Counted from the stretch's first letter, positions 1 through 7,962 are shown. The stretch is DNA of 64,000 nucleotides from Actinomycetes bacterium (GCA_021850325.1 JAJZMF010000020.1:175761-239760); one strand, 5' to 3'. Numbers and translations are program-made. The notes: generated by a model from the letters alone, not told the origin.

Positions 1-324
1 GAGCCGCAGAGGTGCACCGAAGGCGAGCAGTGGCGGTGCGATATCGAACAGGAGGAGCAACTGGATGACGTGGGCCGTGACGTTGTCGGCCTGGAAACGG
101 GCCAAGCCGCCGGCCGTAGCGTACGCGGCCACAAAGAGCCCCGCGATGAACGCACCGGTCTGCGAACGCGGCCATGGGCGTCCCCAAGCGGCCAGCCGGC
201 GCACCCCTGCCAGGTAGGCCACCAGTGCAGCCAGTTGGCACGCCAGAGCCAGCAGGCTCAGCCAGTCCAGGTGGACGCCTGTGACCAGGACGCTGGTCGA
301 GGGGACCGGGGACCTCACGGGCAT
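1..324 (-). CDS. CtaG-like cytochrome c oxidase assembly membrane protein (3' part cut by window edge)
   Basis: The reading frame starts with ATG at 324 and is still open at base 1, giving 108 N-terminal residues. Hydrophobic stretches (LSLLALACQLAALVAYLAGV, then a second after the GAFIAGLFVAAYA segment) point to an integral membrane protein. The segment HVIQLLLLFDIAPPLLAFGA closely resembles the HxxQHLLLM...APPLLALGAP signature of the caa3-type CtaG family, which helps assemble the copper site of cytochrome oxidase. The second His of that signature is Leu here. An aggatcc about 10 nt upstream is a weak ribosome site. The family call is from motif memory only, and the C-terminal half is missing. 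Confidence 0.6.
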   Translation of the reverse strand, partial: MPVRSPVPSTSVLVTGVHLDWLSLLALACQLAALVAYLAGVRRLAAWGRPWPRSQTGAFIAGLFVAAYATAGGLARFQADNVTAHVIQLLLLFDIAPPLLAFGAPLRL

Positions 325-336
325 TGCGGCAGGATC

Positions 337-2403
337 CTATCCCCCTTGGCCCTGGCCGTCGGCCGGCCCGGACCAGGTGACGCCGTCGGGGCCCCGGGCC
401 GCTGCCAGCTCGGCCAGCGCGCTAGGCGTCCGGTCGCCGGGGCCTGCCAGGCCCAGGGTCTCCAGGTAGAAAGCAAGCTCCAGCTCCTGTGCCCGCACCA
501 GCGCCCAGGACTGGCGGAAGCCGTGGCCCTCCCCGTCCAGCAGGACCAGGGCTGCAGGGTTACCGGCCCGGCGCAGCTCGGCCGCCATGGCGACGCTCTG
601 GGCCGCCGGCACGACGCTGTCCTGCAGCCCGTGCAGGATGAGAACCGGTACGTGCACCGAGGCGGCCAGGCCCAGGGGTGAGCGCTGCGCGGCTGCAGAG
701 GTGGGCACCAGCCTGCTCAGGTAGCCGCTCTCGAACTTCGGCGCCCCGTCCACGAGAGTGGCCAGGTCGCACACCGGGTAGCGCACCGCTCCCGCAGCCG
801 CACCGCCCCGGGCCAGCACCGCCAGGACCGTGAGCCCGCTCGCACTCGACCCACGGGCCAGGGCCCGCGCCACGTCGGCCCAACCCGCCTTGCCGACCGC
901 TGCGACCGCAGCCAGGCAGTCGTCCACGTCCAGCACCCCCCAACCCCCCTCGAGGGCGTCCCTGTAGGCCCGGCCGTAGCCCGTGCTCCCCCGGTAGTCG
1001 ACGTCCACGACGGCAAAACCCCGGGTGGTCCAGTACTGGGCCCGGAGCTCCAGGGCACTGGAGCTGGCTCCGGTGGGGCCGCCGTGACTGGTGAGCACGA
1101 GGGGGGGCGCCTGGTCGACGGGCCCCTCGAACAGCGGGTTGGTCGGCGGGTAGAAGACGGCGTGGGCGGTAGCCCCACCCGTGGTGGGGAAGCTGAAGTG
1201 ACGTCCCAACGACACCCACTCGTCGGCCAGGGCCCTGGGGGCCGACCACTTGAGGGTGGTCACCTGTCCCTCGGGGCCGAAGTGCGCCAAGCGACGGGGG
1301 GCCCGTGGCCCGCCCGACACTGCGAGCACCCCGGGGCCCAACGGCCACCCGGCGCCTACCGGGCTCAGGTGGCTGAACTGGGTCTCCTCCAGCTCGAACG
1401 GCCGGGCCCTGCCCTCCTCCACCAGCCCCAGGTACGAGCGGCCCCGTGCGGACCAGGTGGCCACGAGCCGACCGTCCTCCAACCAGGCGTGGTCGGAGTC
1501 GCCGAAGGCCCAAGCGGGCCCGGCGAACTCGGCCTCCATGGGGGCGAGGGGCCGGTCCTGGAGGTACAGGTTCCACCAACCGGTGCGGTCCGACACGTAG
1601 CAGAGCTCACCCTCGGGCGACCACGAAGGCTGCAGGACGGACTCAGCCCTGCCCGATGCCCCCCCGGCCACCGTGCGCAGGTCCCTCAGGCTCCCGTCGG
1701 CAAACTCGCCCACGACCAGTTGCGTGGCGTCCCACGGCATGTGCGGCTGGTCCCAGCAGACGAACGCCAGCCGCGCCCCGTCGGGAGAAAAGGTCGGGGA
1801 CGAGTAGAAGTCATGGCCTGTCGCCAGCACGGTCGGCTCGCCACCTCCCGGGAGGGGTACAGCCACCAGGTCGTTGACCACGCTCGCCGCCAGGTGGCGC
1901 TCCCGCACGGCAACGGCCCACTGACCGTCCGGGTGGGCACAGGGGCAGGCGAAGCGCACCGACCGGGCCGGCACCGGCTCGGGCGTCAAGGGCACGGGAC
2001 CGGACCGGTCCGCCCGTACCGACCAGAGCCGCTGGTCCGAACCGAACGAGCTCACCAGGTCGCCCGGAGGGGTCAACGCCCAGGCCCTGCCGCCGTACTC
2101 GTGCACGCCCGTGCGGGCGGAGGCACCGGCTGGCAGGAGCTCCCGCTCGCCCACCAGGCCACCGGAGCGCACCTCGGCCGCCACCAGGGCAACCCGGCCC
2201 CCCTCCTCCGGCCGCGCCTCCTGCCACACCACCCCCGTGCCCCGGGCACGTGGGAAGCCGAGGCCCAGGGCTCCTGCGACCAGAGCCTCGGGCCCTACGG
2301 GCGACTCCCAGGTACCGAACGGCGCCCGCCGCCGGCCAGCCGGGCCCGCCGGCCCGGTGCTCAGGGCTGAGGTTCCTTCGGCTTGCGCGACACCGCCGCC
2401 CAC
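337..2403 (-). CDS. S9 family prolyl oligopeptidase / dipeptidyl aminopeptidase-like serine peptidase
   Basis: About 688 residues, normal for the family. The N-terminal two thirds look like a beta-propeller (repeated segments such as FSPDGARLAFVCWD and PSWSPEGELCYVSD, as in WD40-like PD40 repeats). The C-terminal third is an alpha/beta hydrolase with TSHGGPTG, DVDYRGSTGYGRAY, a nucleophile region ARGSSASGL (probable Ser near residue 520), LHGLQDSVVP (acid) and EGHGF (His). The nucleophile elbow differs from the usual GGSxGG form. The frame stays open upstream through DUF3817, so the start is uncertain; GTG at 2403 is the last in-frame conventional start before the FGTWESP motif that opens homologues, and it overlaps the DUF3817 gene by 43 nt. 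Probably cytoplasmic, acting on peptides. Confidence 0.85.
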   Translation of the reverse strand: MGGGVAQAEGTSALSTGPAGPAGRRRAPFGTWESPVGPEALVAGALGLGFPRARGTGVVWQEARPEEGGRVALVAAEVRSGGLVGERELLPAGASARTGVHEYGGRAWALTPPGDLVSSFGSDQRLWSVRADRSGPVPLTPEPVPARSVRFACPCAHPDGQWAVAVRERHLAASVVNDLVAVPLPGGGEPTVLATGHDFYSSPTFSPDGARLAFVCWDQPHMPWDATQLVVGEFADGSLRDLRTVAGGASGRAESVLQPSWSPEGELCYVSDRTGWWNLYLQDRPLAPMEAEFAGPAWAFGDSDHAWLEDGRLVATWSARGRSYLGLVEEGRARPFELEETQFSHLSPVGAGWPLGPGVLAVSGGPRAPRRLAHFGPEGQVTTLKWSAPRALADEWVSLGRHFSFPTTGGATAHAVFYPPTNPLFEGPVDQAPPLVLTSHGGPTGASSSALELRAQYWTTRGFAVVDVDYRGSTGYGRAYRDALEGGWGVLDVDDCLAAVAAVGKAGWADVARALARGSSASGLTVLAVLARGGAAAGAVRYPVCDLATLVDGAPKFESGYLSRLVPTSAAAQRSPLGLAASVHVPVLILHGLQDSVVPAAQSVAMAAELRRAGNPAALVLLDGEGHGFRQSWALVRAQELELAFYLETLGLAGPGDRTPSALAELAAARGPDGVTWSGPADGQGQGG

Positions 2404-2792
2404 ACCACCGAGGCGGGCGCTACGGGCGCATCGGCGCCCATGGCCAGCTGAGCACGGACCCTGGCCACGACCTTGCGCTCCATGTAGAACGCGAGCAACG
2501 GCAGGAGGCCTGCACAGACCATCCCCAACAGCTGGAGCGGCCGGAACCTCGCCCTGCCTGCCAGGTCCAGGCAGGTCAGCAGGTAGACGATGTAGAAGAA
2601 CCCGTGTGCGGTGCCCACGATGACCACCACGCTCGTCCACGGCCACTTGTTGTTGCCCACCAACTGGAGGGGGATGCCCACGAAGCACACCGTGGCGAGC
2701 CCGATACCCACCACGATGGCCATGACCCGGTAGCGGGTCAGGGAACCTCCCGTGCCCCCGAGAGGGGCCGAGCGCCCGAAGGGGAGGCTCAC
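2361..2792 (-). CDS. DUF3817 integral membrane protein
   Basis: 143 residues with three clear hydrophobic spans (MAIVVGIGLATVCFVGIP, TSVVVIVGTAHGFFYIVYLL, LLGMVCAGLLPLLAFY). The pattern of HGFFYIVYLLTCLDL followed by PFLAFYMERKV-like residues (here LPLLAFYMERKVV) is characteristic of the actinobacterial DUF3817 family. No biochemical function is known for the family. The ATG overlaps the stop codon of the upstream membrane-protein gene (ATGA), so the two are translationally coupled. The tail is hydrophilic and basic. Confidence 0.8.
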   Translation of the reverse strand: MSLPFGRSAPLGGTGGSLTRYRVMAIVVGIGLATVCFVGIPLQLVGNNKWPWTSVVVIVGTAHGFFYIVYLLTCLDLAGRARFRPLQLLGMVCAGLLPLLAFYMERKVVARVRAQLAMGADAPVAPASVVWAAVSRKPKEPQP

Positions 2793-3217
2793 TTGGCCCC
2801 CTCGACGTCGACCGCCGCCGGGAGCCCACGGGGGTTACCCCAGCTCTTGCGTGCCCGTCCTGCAGCCAGCGACTGCAGGTAGGCGTTGTAAGCCGCCAGC
2901 TCGGGGGTCTCCAGCGACTTGTCCCAGACCAGGGGCGGCGAGGGCACCTCGTCGTCCCGGTGCAGGAACGAACGCCGCTCCCTGACCGGAGCTTGCTCGG
3001 CCCCGGTCGGTACAGGCTGGTCGTGCACGAGCTGCCACCAGGCCACCACCGCCAGGAGCGAGAAGATCGGCCACTCGACGGAATAAAAGTAGCTCAGCAG
3101 GTTGCCGTTCAGGGCACGGTGCACCTGCCACCACCCGGCGAACAGACAGGCAGGGGCCACGGTCACCAGGAGGAAGTGCAGGAGGAACGCCCTGCGGCTG
3201 AACCACATACCGCGCAC
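2789..3217 (-). CDS. Small membrane protein of unknown function, partner of DUF3817
   Basis: About 142 residues. Two membrane spans (AFLLHFLLVTVAPACLFAGWW and VEWPIFSLLAVVAWWQLVHD) are separated by a short aromatic loop (NLLSYFYS), followed by a soluble charged tail with VWDKSLETPELAAYNAYLQSLA. The N-terminal span faintly resembles SURF1-type cytochrome oxidase assembly proteins, and a CtaG-like gene lies nearby, so a role near respiratory oxidase assembly is possible but unproven. Start is uncertain: a TAGACT motif ends 8 nt before GTG 3217 (leaderless start), while ATG 3223 and ATG 3208 (MWFSRR) are also in frame. Overlaps the DUF3817 start by 4 nt. Confidence 0.65.
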   Translation of the reverse strand: MRGMWFSRRAFLLHFLLVTVAPACLFAGWWQVHRALNGNLLSYFYSVEWPIFSLLAVVAWWQLVHDQPVPTGAEQAPVRERRSFLHRDDEVPSPPLVWDKSLETPELAAYNAYLQSLAAGRARKSWGNPRGLPAAVDVEGAK

Positions 3218-3289
3218 GACCATCGAGTCTACCGAGACCACCGGGGGGCGCCGGGCGCCACCCTGGCGCCGCGCTCACCGGCGCCTGTG

Positions 3290-4693
3290 TCAGCTCGCTT
3301 TGACGGCAGACAGGAGCTTGGTCAGGGACTCCTTGGCATCCCCGAACAGGAGCACGGTCTTGGGGTCGTAGAGCAGTGCGTTGTCGATCCCGGAGAACCC
3401 CGGGCGCATGCTGCGCTTCAGGAACACGACGTTCGCCGCCCTGTCCACGTTGAGGATCGGCATGCCGTAGATCGGGCTCCCCGGGTTGTCCCGCGCCGCC
3501 GGGTTGACCACGTCGTTCGCCCCCACCACAAGTGCCACGTCCGTCGAAGGGAACTCGTCGTTTGCCTGCTCCATCTCGACCAGTGTCTCGTAGGGAGCAT
3601 CGGCCTCCGCGAGCAGGACGTTCATGTGGCCGGGCATACGGCCCGCCACCGGATGGATGGCGTAGGCCACCTCCACGCCGCGCGATTCCAGGGCGTGCGC
3701 CAGCTCGACAGCCACGTGCTGGGCCTGCGCCACGGCGAGACCGTACCCGGGGACGATCATCACCTTGCGGGAGTAGGCCAGCAGCGTGCCGATGTCACCG
3801 GCTTCGCCGCTGCGCACACTGCGGCCGTCGGCCCCGGCCGCCCCGTCGTCGGAGGCCGCAGGTGCCGCCCCGAAGCCTCCCAGGATGATGTTCGGGAGCG
3901 AACGGCCCATGGCATCGCTCATCATCTTGGTGAGCAGTGCACCCGATGCACCCACGAGCGTGCCTGCGACGACAAGGATCATGTTGCTGAGCACGAAACC
4001 GTCCGCCGCCACCGCCAGGCCCGTGAAGCTGTTCAACAGCGAGATGAGCACGGGGGTGTCCGCGCCGCCCACAGGCAGGACCACACCGGCCCCCAGGGCC
4101 AGTGCCACGACACCGAGAGCGAGGACTGCCCACAGGTGCGGGCTGACGACGGTGATCACGCCCAGGGCCACCACGGCCAGGGCCAGGATGGCGTTCACCA
4201 CCTGCTGACCGGGGTACATGACCGGCCGGCCGGTCATCAGTTCCTGCAGCTTGGCGAAGGCGAGCATGCTGCCCGAGAAGGACAGGCACCCCACCACCAG
4301 GGCGAAGAGCACCTCCACGCCCTTTTGCGCCGGCACCCCGCTCGACAGGCGCTGCAGGTAGTCCGACAGCGAGATGACCGCCGCCGCGCCGCCGCCCACG
4401 CCGTTGAAGATGGCCACCATCTGGGGCATACCAGTCATGGGGACCTTGCGGGCCGCCGGGACGGCCACCAGGGCCCCGGCACCCATGCCCGCCCCGATCA
4501 CCCAGTCGTGCCCCGGGTCCTGCACCAGGAACGTGACCACGATGGCCACTACCATGCCGGCGACACCGACCAGGTTGCCGTAACGGGCGTTGCGGGGCGA
4601 GCTGAGGGCCTTGAGGGCGAGGACGAAGCAGACGGCTGCGAAAAGGTAGACCGCAGTGCGGCCGTCGTAACTGATCTGTATGGCTGCGGTCAC
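3290..4693 (-). CDS. pntB: NAD(P)(+) transhydrogenase, beta subunit (membrane + NADP domain)
   Basis: 467 residues, close to the 462 of E. coli PntB. Roughly residues 1-260 form about nine membrane helices; the soluble NADP(H)-binding dIII domain follows, with the conserved stretches VPGYGLAVAQAQHVAVELA, YAIHPVAGRMPGHMNVLLAEA and VGANDVVNPAARDNPGSPIYGMP, and KRSMRPGFSGIDN, which are near-invariant in this family. It couples hydride transfer between NADH and NADP+ to proton flow across the membrane. GTG 4693 is chosen because it overlaps the pntAB stop (GTGA) and begins homologous sequence. Last gene of a three-gene operon. Confidence 0.96.
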   Translation of the reverse strand: MTAAIQISYDGRTAVYLFAAVCFVLALKALSSPRNARYGNLVGVAGMVVAIVVTFLVQDPGHDWVIGAGMGAGALVAVPAARKVPMTGMPQMVAIFNGVGGGAAAVISLSDYLQRLSSGVPAQKGVEVLFALVVGCLSFSGSMLAFAKLQELMTGRPVMYPGQQVVNAILALAVVALGVITVVSPHLWAVLALGVVALALGAGVVLPVGGADTPVLISLLNSFTGLAVAADGFVLSNMILVVAGTLVGASGALLTKMMSDAMGRSLPNIILGGFGAAPAASDDGAAGADGRSVRSGEAGDIGTLLAYSRKVMIVPGYGLAVAQAQHVAVELAHALESRGVEVAYAIHPVAGRMPGHMNVLLAEADAPYETLVEMEQANDEFPSTDVALVVGANDVVNPAARDNPGSPIYGMPILNVDRAANVVFLKRSMRPGFSGIDNALLYDPKTVLLFGDAKESLTKLLSAVKAS

Positions 4694-5019
4694 TTCTTGT
4701 TGCCGTCCTGTCCGGTTCCCTGACCGGCTTTGGGCTGCTGGCGGGCCTTGAACATGTCGAGCATGCGGTCGGTCACCACCACGCCGCCGACGATATTGAG
4801 GGTGGAGAGGAAGACGGCCACGAAGGCCAGCGACATCTGCAGCGAGCCGTGCGCCTGGCTGGCTATTGCCATTGCACCGACGAGGATCACCCCGTGTATG
4901 GCGTTGCTCCCCGACATGAGCGGCGTGTGCAGGATGCTCGGCACCTTGGAGATCACCTCGAAGCCGACGAACACCGCCAGCACGAAGATGACCAGTAGGT
5001 CGATGACGTCGGTGATCAT
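4690..5019 (-). CDS. pntAB: NAD(P) transhydrogenase alpha-2 subunit (small membrane part)
   Basis: 109 residues with three membrane spans (LLVIFVLAVFVGFEVI, AIHGVILVGAMAIAS, MSLAFVAVFLSTLNIVGG) and the conserved HTPLMSGSNAIHG segment that corresponds to the C-terminal domain of E. coli PntA. It exists as a separate polypeptide here, as in the three-subunit enzymes of Rhodospirillum rubrum type. Start ATG overlaps the pntAA stop (ATGA) and its own stop overlaps the pntB start, so all three subunits are coupled. Confidence 0.94.
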   Translation of the reverse strand: MITDVIDLLVIFVLAVFVGFEVISKVPSILHTPLMSGSNAIHGVILVGAMAIASQAHGSLQMSLAFVAVFLSTLNIVGGVVVTDRMLDMFKARQQPKAGQGTGQDGNKK

Positions 5020-6149
5020 GCCTGCGCTCCCTCCAGTGCGCTGCGGGTGGGCTCATGGTGGATGGTGCCGGCCATGGTCACCGCGCTCTTGTCGATGATC
5101 TCGTCGCTGGTGTCCGGAGCCAGTTGACCTTCTTTGACCAGCAGCTTCATGAAGGAACTGACGTTGCGCGAGTAGAGCAGGCTGGCGTGGGTGGGCATGC
5201 CCGCGGGAAGGTCGGAGGCCCCGATGACACGCACGCCGGCGACGTCGACCTCCTCGCCGTCCCGGGTCAGCTCACAGTTGCCCCCGGTGGCCGCAGCCAG
5301 GTCCACTATCACCGACCCCGGCTTCATCGCCCGCACCATGGCCTCGGTGACCAGCACCGGTGCCTTCCGTCCCGGGACAGCGGCCGTGGTGACCACCACG
5401 TCCGAGGCCGCCACGTGGGTGGCGATCATCTCCTGCTGGCGGGCCAGGAACTCCTCCGACTGCGCCGCAGCATAACCCCCGGCGCCCTCCTGGGCCTCGA
5501 GAGCCAGCTCCAGGAACGTGGCCCCGAGGCTTTTGACCTCTTCCTTGGCAGCGGTACGCACGTCGTAGGCGCTCACCACAGCGCCCAGCCGGCGGGCCGT
5601 GGCTATGGCCTGCAGCCCGGCAACCCCTGCCCCCATCACCAGGGCCCGGGCCGGTGGCACGGTACCCGCTGCCGTCATGAACAGCGGGAAGAACTTGTAG
5701 AGCCTGTTGGCCGCCAGCAGCACCGCCCGGTAGCCGGCCACCGTGGCCTGCGACGAGAGGGCGTCCACCACCTGGGCCCGGCTGATGCGGGGTACCAGCT
5801 CGAAGCTGTAAGCCGTGACCCTGCGGGCGGCCAGGCGTCGTACCACGTCGGGATAGGCGCTCGGGGCCAGGAAGCTGAGCGTCGAGGCGCCCTCTGCCAG
5901 CAGGTCCACCTCCTCGAGGCTCGGAGCCTGCACCTTCACCACCATGTCCGCCTGGCGGTACAGCTCGGCCGCCGTGGGGACCACCGTGGCCCCGGCCGCC
6001 TCGTACTCGCTGTCGGGGAACAGGGCGGCCTCGCCCGCCCCGCTCTGCACCAGTACGTCCACACCACCACCCAGGCGCGAAAGCTCCGAGGGGACCAGTG
6101 CAACCCTCTGCTCGCCTGGCTTTGTCTCTTTAGGTACTGCCAGTTTCAC
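5016..6149 (-). CDS. pntAA: NAD(P) transhydrogenase alpha-1 subunit (NAD(H)-binding)
   Basis: 377 residues. The N-terminus VKLAVPKETKPGEQRVALVP is diagnostic of the alanine dehydrogenase / PntA fold. The Rossmann region VMGAGVAGLQAIATARRLGAVVSAYDVR binds NAD(H). It lacks membrane spans and ends before the hydrophobic domain, which is encoded by pntAB. GTG 6149 is preferred over the longer frame because GGAGG lies 6 nt before it and homologues begin there. A TATGGT motif at 6173-6178 is a plausible -10 element for the operon. Confidence 0.95.
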   Translation of the reverse strand: MKLAVPKETKPGEQRVALVPSELSRLGGGVDVLVQSGAGEAALFPDSEYEAAGATVVPTAAELYRQADMVVKVQAPSLEEVDLLAEGASTLSFLAPSAYPDVVRRLAARRVTAYSFELVPRISRAQVVDALSSQATVAGYRAVLLAANRLYKFFPLFMTAAGTVPPARALVMGAGVAGLQAIATARRLGAVVSAYDVRTAAKEEVKSLGATFLELALEAQEGAGGYAAAQSEEFLARQQEMIATHVAASDVVVTTAAVPGRKAPVLVTEAMVRAMKPGSVIVDLAAATGGNCELTRDGEEVDVAGVRVIGASDLPAGMPTHASLLYSRNVSSFMKLLVKEGQLAPDTSDEIIDKSAVTMAGTIHHEPTRSALEGAQA

Positions 6150-6321
6150 GTCGGCCTCCGTCCAGACAGGAGACCATACACCAGCCAGGGCCCAGCAGAG
6201 CTCATTTCGGCTTTGGCGACCGGGCACAGGCCAATGCCCGGGACGGGCCCATACCGGCCGTTCAGCTCAAGCGGTCCCGGCTTTAGGCCTCCGTGCCCGG
6301 GCACAAAGGCCCGGCACCTCT

Positions 6322-6741
6322 TTAGGCCGACGCAGCGGCGGCAGCAGAGCGGCGACGCCCGCCCTTGGACTGCGCCGCCTCGTAGGCGCTCCTCACCTCG
6401 GCCGGGATACGGCCACGGTCACCCACCGCGTAGCCCTGTGCCCGGGCCCACTCACGGATCTCGGCCTGTGACTCTCCCCGAGGGGACGAGGAAGCCCGAC
6501 TGGAGCGGGAGGAACGGCCCGCGGGCGCCGCGCTGCGGCCGCGACGGCTGCGGGGGGCCCTCCCGGCGGAATGACCTGCGTTGGCGTAGCCCTCGAGCAC
6601 GCCCTTCACCTCTTCGTAGTGATCCTTGCACAGGTCCAAGGTGTACGTCTTGCCGTTGTAGGTGAACGACAAGGAATCCGAGGCGCTAACCTCCCCGTCT
6701 TCCAGGTCGCAGGTGACCACCACCTGTGTGATGCGAGCCAC
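6322..6741 (-). CDS. lsr2: Lsr2-family nucleoid-associated DNA-binding protein
   Basis: 139 residues. The N-terminal half (VVTCDLEDGEVSASDSLSFT then TYTLDLCKDHYEEVKGVLEG) matches the beta-strand dimerisation domain of Lsr2. A long Arg/Ser/Pro/Ala-rich linker (about residues 57-92) joins it to the C-terminal DNA-binding domain IREWARAQGYAVGDRGRIPA, whose RGR loop inserts into the minor groove of AT-rich DNA in known Lsr2 proteins. The linker is longer than in mycobacterial Lsr2. GTG 6741 is supported by AAGGGG 7 nt upstream. The expected role is xenogeneic silencing and nucleoid organisation. Confidence 0.9.
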   Translation of the reverse strand: MARITQVVVTCDLEDGEVSASDSLSFTYNGKTYTLDLCKDHYEEVKGVLEGYANAGHSAGRAPRSRRGRSAAPAGRSSRSSRASSSPRGESQAEIREWARAQGYAVGDRGRIPAEVRSAYEAAQSKGGRRRSAAAAASA

Positions 6742-6974
6742 TACATAACCCCTTTCCGCGCTGGCCGCGCCAACTGCGCGACTTCAATACACCAGGCTAC
6801 TCGGGCGGCGCGCCAATAGACAATTTTGCAAGATGTTCTAGCTCGGCACTTCGCGGACATCGTCGAGCACCCGCTGCCGTGTTACAAGTGGCACACCGGG
6901 CCCGGGCAAAGCCTTCACAGTTGACGCGTAGAATAGATGAGGGCACCGTCTTGCGCGTCCCGCCGGGGCTGACG

Positions 6975-7047
6975 TGGGCGCTGCGGGCCTCGATCCCGCG
7001 ACCTTCGCCTTGTAAGGGCGGCGCTCTTCCAACTGAGCTAAGCGCCC
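6975..7047 (-). tRNA. tRNA-Val (anticodon UAC)
   Basis: On the minus strand the 7-bp acceptor GGGCGCT/AGCGCCC pairs perfectly. The D arm (GCTC...GAGC), an anticodon loop CTTACAA giving anticodon UAC, and a T arm GCGGG/CCCGC are all present. The outermost anticodon-stem pair is C-A. No CCA is encoded after the discriminator A. A TAACAT motif lies just upstream as a possible -10. Confidence 0.93.
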
Positions 7048-7158
7048 GGCGACGGACCATGTTAGTGCCTCGCACCGGGGGCCGAGCGTTACCGGTCCCC
7101 CAGCCCACTGGCAGCCGGTAACGCGCGCCCGGCCGTGACGACCGGCCCGTGCCCGCCC

Positions 7159-7536
7159 CTAGGCGCTCCGCCGGGCACGGTCTTCACCGCGTCCGTCCAG
7201 CTGGGCCAGGTGGCGCACCGGCTCAGCTACTAAAGGACCTGCAACTTTGGGCGGGCGCCCTCGTTTACGTTTGCGGGGCACCACGGCGCCGTCAACAAAC
7301 AACTGGCCGCCCCAAACACCCATGGGCTCACGTCGCTCCAGTGCGCCTCGGAGGCACTCAGGGGCCAAGTGGCAGCCCGCGCAAAGCGTTTTGGCCAGGT
7401 TGATATCGGCTTCTTCGTCGGAAAAGAAAAGAGCTGTGAGGGAACCAGACCCATCGCGACAGGCCGCATCGTCCCAGCTCAGGTCGGCCTTCTGACCTGT
7501 CTCGGGCCGCCTGTAGGGCCAGCTGTAGGCGAACAT
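7159..7536 (-). CDS. whiB7: WhiB7-like [4Fe-4S] transcriptional regulator
   Basis: 125 residues. It has the Wbl pattern of four cysteines: one in AACRDGS and three in LCAGCHLAPEC, which hold a 4Fe-4S cluster. After the GVWGG turn comes LFVDGAVVPRKRKRGRPPK. A GVWGG turn followed closely by an RGRP AT-hook is the hallmark of WhiB7/WblC, the master regulator of intrinsic antibiotic resistance that acts with the principal sigma factor at promoters having an AT-rich element near the -35. ATG 7536 is chosen for its upstream AAGGAAAG. It is preceded by a long leader with an upstream ORF and terminator, annotated separately. Confidence 0.88.
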   Translation of the reverse strand: MFAYSWPYRRPETGQKADLSWDDAACRDGSGSLTALFFSDEEADINLAKTLCAGCHLAPECLRGALERREPMGVWGGQLFVDGAVVPRKRKRGRPPKVAGPLVAEPVRHLAQLDGRGEDRARRSA

Positions 7537-7580
7537 CCACTTTCCTTTCAGGTGGGCCAGGGGTGGGTACGGGTAAAACA

Positions 7581-7612
7581 AAAAGGCCGCCGGGGTGCCC
7601 CGGCGGCCTTTT
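7581..7612 (-). terminator. Rho-independent terminator, probable whiB7 attenuator
   Basis: A perfect 15-bp inverted repeat (arms 7581-7595 and 7598-7612) with a GC-rich core. On the minus strand it is followed by TTTTTGTTTT, a good U-tract. It lies 45 nt upstream of the whiB7 ATG and downstream of the upstream ORF, so it would stop leader transcription before whiB7. The bases 7595-7605 can instead pair with 7654-7664 (11 of 11 Watson-Crick pairs), giving a mutually exclusive antiterminator. It could also end transcripts arriving from the phosphatase gene. Confidence 0.85.
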
Positions 7613-7636
7613 GGCCTTCTTGCAAGCGACTGGGGT

Positions 7637-7837
7637 TCAACCCGGAGGTCGCTCGCCGGGGCACATCGGCCGCCCGGAGTGGCGGTACCACTTGGAGGAG
7701 ATAAAGCCGGGACCGGACGCGGGCGAAGCCTGAGCTCCCCCCCGTGCCGGGTTGCCGCGTCCTGCCCCAGGGGCCGGCCGGGCAGGCACGGCTGCCGGCT
7801 CGACCACCTGCGTGCCGATCACCTGTGCACCGACCAT
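7637..7837 (-). CDS. Upstream ORF in the whiB7 leader (66 codons)
   Basis: ATG 7837 has AGGAGG 9 nt upstream, part of a 9-base purine run at 7847-7855. It encodes a Pro/Gly/Ala-rich peptide with no recognisable domain, ending ...RPMCPGERPPG. Its final codons contain the antiterminator segment 7654-7664, so a ribosome finishing this ORF would mask that segment and favour the terminator. Known whiB7/wblC leaders carry an upstream ORF and a terminator; this one is longer than a typical leader peptide, so a shorter internal start is possible. A regulatory rather than catalytic role is inferred. Confidence 0.6.
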   Translation of the reverse strand: MVGAQVIGTQVVEPAAVPARPAPGAGRGNPARGGAQASPASGPGFISSKWYRHSGRPMCPGERPPG

Positions 7838-7892
7838 GCCTACCGACCTCCTCCCGGGCGTAAAGGGCACCTGGTTCGGCCCCTGGGCCTCA

Positions 7893-7929
7893 ATCGCAGC
7901 ACGTCGGCCCGACCGCGTCAACCCATTTT
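7893..7929 (-). promoter_or_regulatory. Candidate WhiB7-autoregulated promoter
   Basis: On the minus strand AAAAT (7925-7929) lies exactly 3 bp upstream of TTGACG (7916-7921), followed after 17 bp by TGCGAT (7893-7898). An AT-rich patch about 3 bp before the -35 is the known signature of WhiB7-activated promoters. Transcription would begin near 7886, giving a leader of about 350 nt. Confidence 0.6.
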
Positions 7930-7962
7930 CGGTCGCTGCCCGTGGGCCGGGCCGCAGACCGG

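Noticed and set aside
2404..2829. N-terminal extension of the S9 peptidase frame across the DUF3817 gene
   Set aside because: The extra residues are Arg/Gly/Pro-rich with no similarity, and the overlapping frame encodes a convincing membrane protein.
2960..6665. Long plus-strand frames opposite pntB and pntAA
   Set aside because: They are antisense shadows; the minus strand encodes well-recognised transhydrogenase subunits with coupled starts and stops.
6797..7108. 103-codon minus-strand frame over the tRNA-Val locus
   Set aside because: It reads straight through a perfect tRNA gene and has no similarity or ribosome site.
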